A stretch of 64,000 nt of DNA from Trametopsis cervina (Eukaryota > Basidiomycota > Agaricomycetes > Polyporales > Irpicaceae). Both the position numbers and the translations under genes were made by a program. The DNA lies in contig MU278363.1 of NCBI GenBank assembly GCA_022385755.1, positions 126,661 to 190,660 of the forward strand. The letters are read 5' to 3'. The notes under the pieces are model-generated. The model searched no databases. It saw only the letters and a list, made by a program, of their open reading frames with translations, and had not been told where the DNA came from. This document shows, in pieces, positions 58,709-64,000 of this stretch (position 1 is the stretch's first letter; every line of letters starts with the position of its first letter).

Positions 58709-59661
58709 ATGTCCAACGAGCGCGTACGCGTCAGAGTATGTAGGTCCACTCGTCGAGAGCACACCTGAATTCATCTGTTTACACGTTGATTCGCTGCCTT
58801 GTGTAGGGCGTGAGTATCTACAGGCCGATTATATACGGTAACACCGCGGTGGTCCTCAGCCAAAAGGACCGAGAAGCGCTACCTACGCCTGATCACACTC
58901 ACCGATGGACCGTCGCTGTGCGCAGTGCAGCATCCGCACCGGATTCTGAAATTGTTGGAGGTGCGGATGACTTGAGTTACTTCATAAAACGTGTCACGTT
59001 CAAGCTTCACGATACCTATGCGAATCCTAATCGAAGTAAGTGGCCACCGGTAGCATGTGTTCCCCTATGATACTGAATCCGCAACGCTAGACATTGACAA
59101 AGCACCCTTCGAGGTCTCGGAAACAGGGTGAGTCAACTAGTGCATATATACATGAAGTTTCCACTCAATCACGAACACAGATGGGGCGAGTTCGAGGTAC
59201 AGATACGAATAAACTTCGTAGCCGAGTCTGGGGAGAAAGCTATCACCTTCTATCACCACCTCAAGTTGCACCCTTGGGCGATCTCAACGTCTGGAGAACC
59301 TGAGCAACCGCCGCCTCTGGACGTCGCAGCAAAAATGGGACCCGTACACTCTTGGCAGTACGACGAAGTTGTGTTCAACGACCCGTTCCAGACGTTCCTC
59401 AATATTCTGACTACGCATCCCCCAACGCCATTACCAAAAACCAAGAGACGGCCGGTGCCGTTCCATACCGCCAATCCTGGTTCTCTTGAGGCATCAAAGG
59501 GTGGCGTACCGGAGTTCACGCAGGAGATGGAGAAAGAAGAGGCTGAGCGATTGGAGACTGCAAGAAAAAAGGTCATCGCCGAGCAGGACAAGTGGAGGGA
59601 CATCTTGATCGAGAAAGAAAAGGAACTGGCGAAACTGAAAGCACAGTTATCTGACGGGTGA
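58709..59661 (+). CDS. YAF9: YEATS protein Yaf9 (NuA4/SWR1 subunit)
   Basis: Yaf9 reads acylated histone H3 and belongs to NuA4 and SWR1. Exons 58709-58735, 58807-59035, 59091-59127 and 59181-59661 give 257 aa. The YEATS domain runs from RGVSIYRPIIYGN through HTHRWTVAVRSA, YFIKRVTFKLHDTYANP, FEVSETGWGEFEVQIRINF and KAITFYHHLKLHPW. The aromatic-sandwich region around the conserved His/Ser/Trp is intact (GWGEF). The C-terminus is a coiled coil (EMEKEEAERLETARKK...KEKELAKLKAQL) of the kind that binds the Swc4-containing module. Swc4 is encoded at 5.9-7.8 kb. Confidence 0.95.
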
Positions 59662-59848
59662 TGTGGCATTCCGCTACGTACATGCTCATTGTATTTGTAA
59701 CGAATGCATGTGTTAACAAGCACAGTGCGAGAATATATGATACAGCAGAAATCAAGATTTCGGTACGCGGTGCACAATTGTACTTTAATGCCACGGTGCC
59801 CACCCAGGGTACATCTTCGACTATAGGGAACAGTCAGTAGAGGGCCCT

Positions 59849-64000
<4,152 letters not shown>

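Noticed and set aside
5937..59661. Functional gene cluster of chromatin factors (SWC4, SPT3, YAF9)
   Set aside because: They are spread over more than 50 kb with unrelated genes in between, so co-occurrence is most simply chance.

Overview
The window is nuclear DNA from a filamentous basidiomycete, most likely a wood-decaying agaricomycete. Genes are dense and sit on both strands, and nearly all are broken by introns of about 40-70 nt with GT-AG ends. A secreted GH7 cellobiohydrolase with a C-terminal CBM1 cellulose-binding module points to lignocellulose decay. The species cannot be named from the sequence alone. Where exon joins are given, they were worked out by hand from splice signals, reading frame and recall of family motifs; no alignment was run.

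Left part (1-11 kb): a small single-PAH Sin3-like gene (-), a Grr1-like leucine-rich-repeat gene without an F-box (-), an intron-containing tRNA-His (+), tRNase Z (+), SWC4 of SWR1/NuA4 (-), an NDUFAF3-like complex I assembly factor (+), a small one-TM protein (-) and the complex I subunit NDUFA8 (+).

Middle (11.9-20.5 kb): the most distinctive region, a head-to-tail array of four paralogous alpha/beta-hydrolase genes with the same four-exon layout. All four share an unusual arrangement of candidate catalytic residues. It is followed by VTC1 (-), a disordered Sfr1/Mei5-like recombination protein (+), the vacuolar effluxer ATG22 (-), the septation-initiation protein Cdc14 (-), a fumarylacetoacetate hydrolase-family gene (+) and the GH7 cellobiohydrolase (-). 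A gene-poor stretch of about 3.3 kb lies upstream of the GH7 gene.

Right part (38-64 kb): a DUF6699-like protein with QGY repeats (-), succinate-semialdehyde dehydrogenase with an apparent GC-AG intron (-), a single-pass membrane protein (-), the Gcn2 regulator IMPACT/Yih1 (-), ATG29 (+), DDI1 (+), SPT3 of SAGA (-), PAPS reductase (+), RNase III (+), the cytochrome oxidase assembly factor COA3 (-), a COX7A-like subunit (-), YAF9 (+) and the 3' part of the ATR/Mec1 checkpoint kinase gene (-), which runs off the right edge.

Most genes are core housekeeping functions: chromatin (SWC4, YAF9, SPT3), respiratory chain (NDUFAF3, NDUFA8, COA3, COX7A), autophagy/vacuole (ATG22, ATG29, VTC1), DNA damage (ATR, DDI1, Sfr1-like) and RNA processing (tRNase Z, RNase III). 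Their proximity looks like ordinary gene density rather than a functional cluster. The hydrolase array, the PAH mini-protein, the DUF6699-like protein and the one-TM surface protein are the accessory or lineage-specific part.
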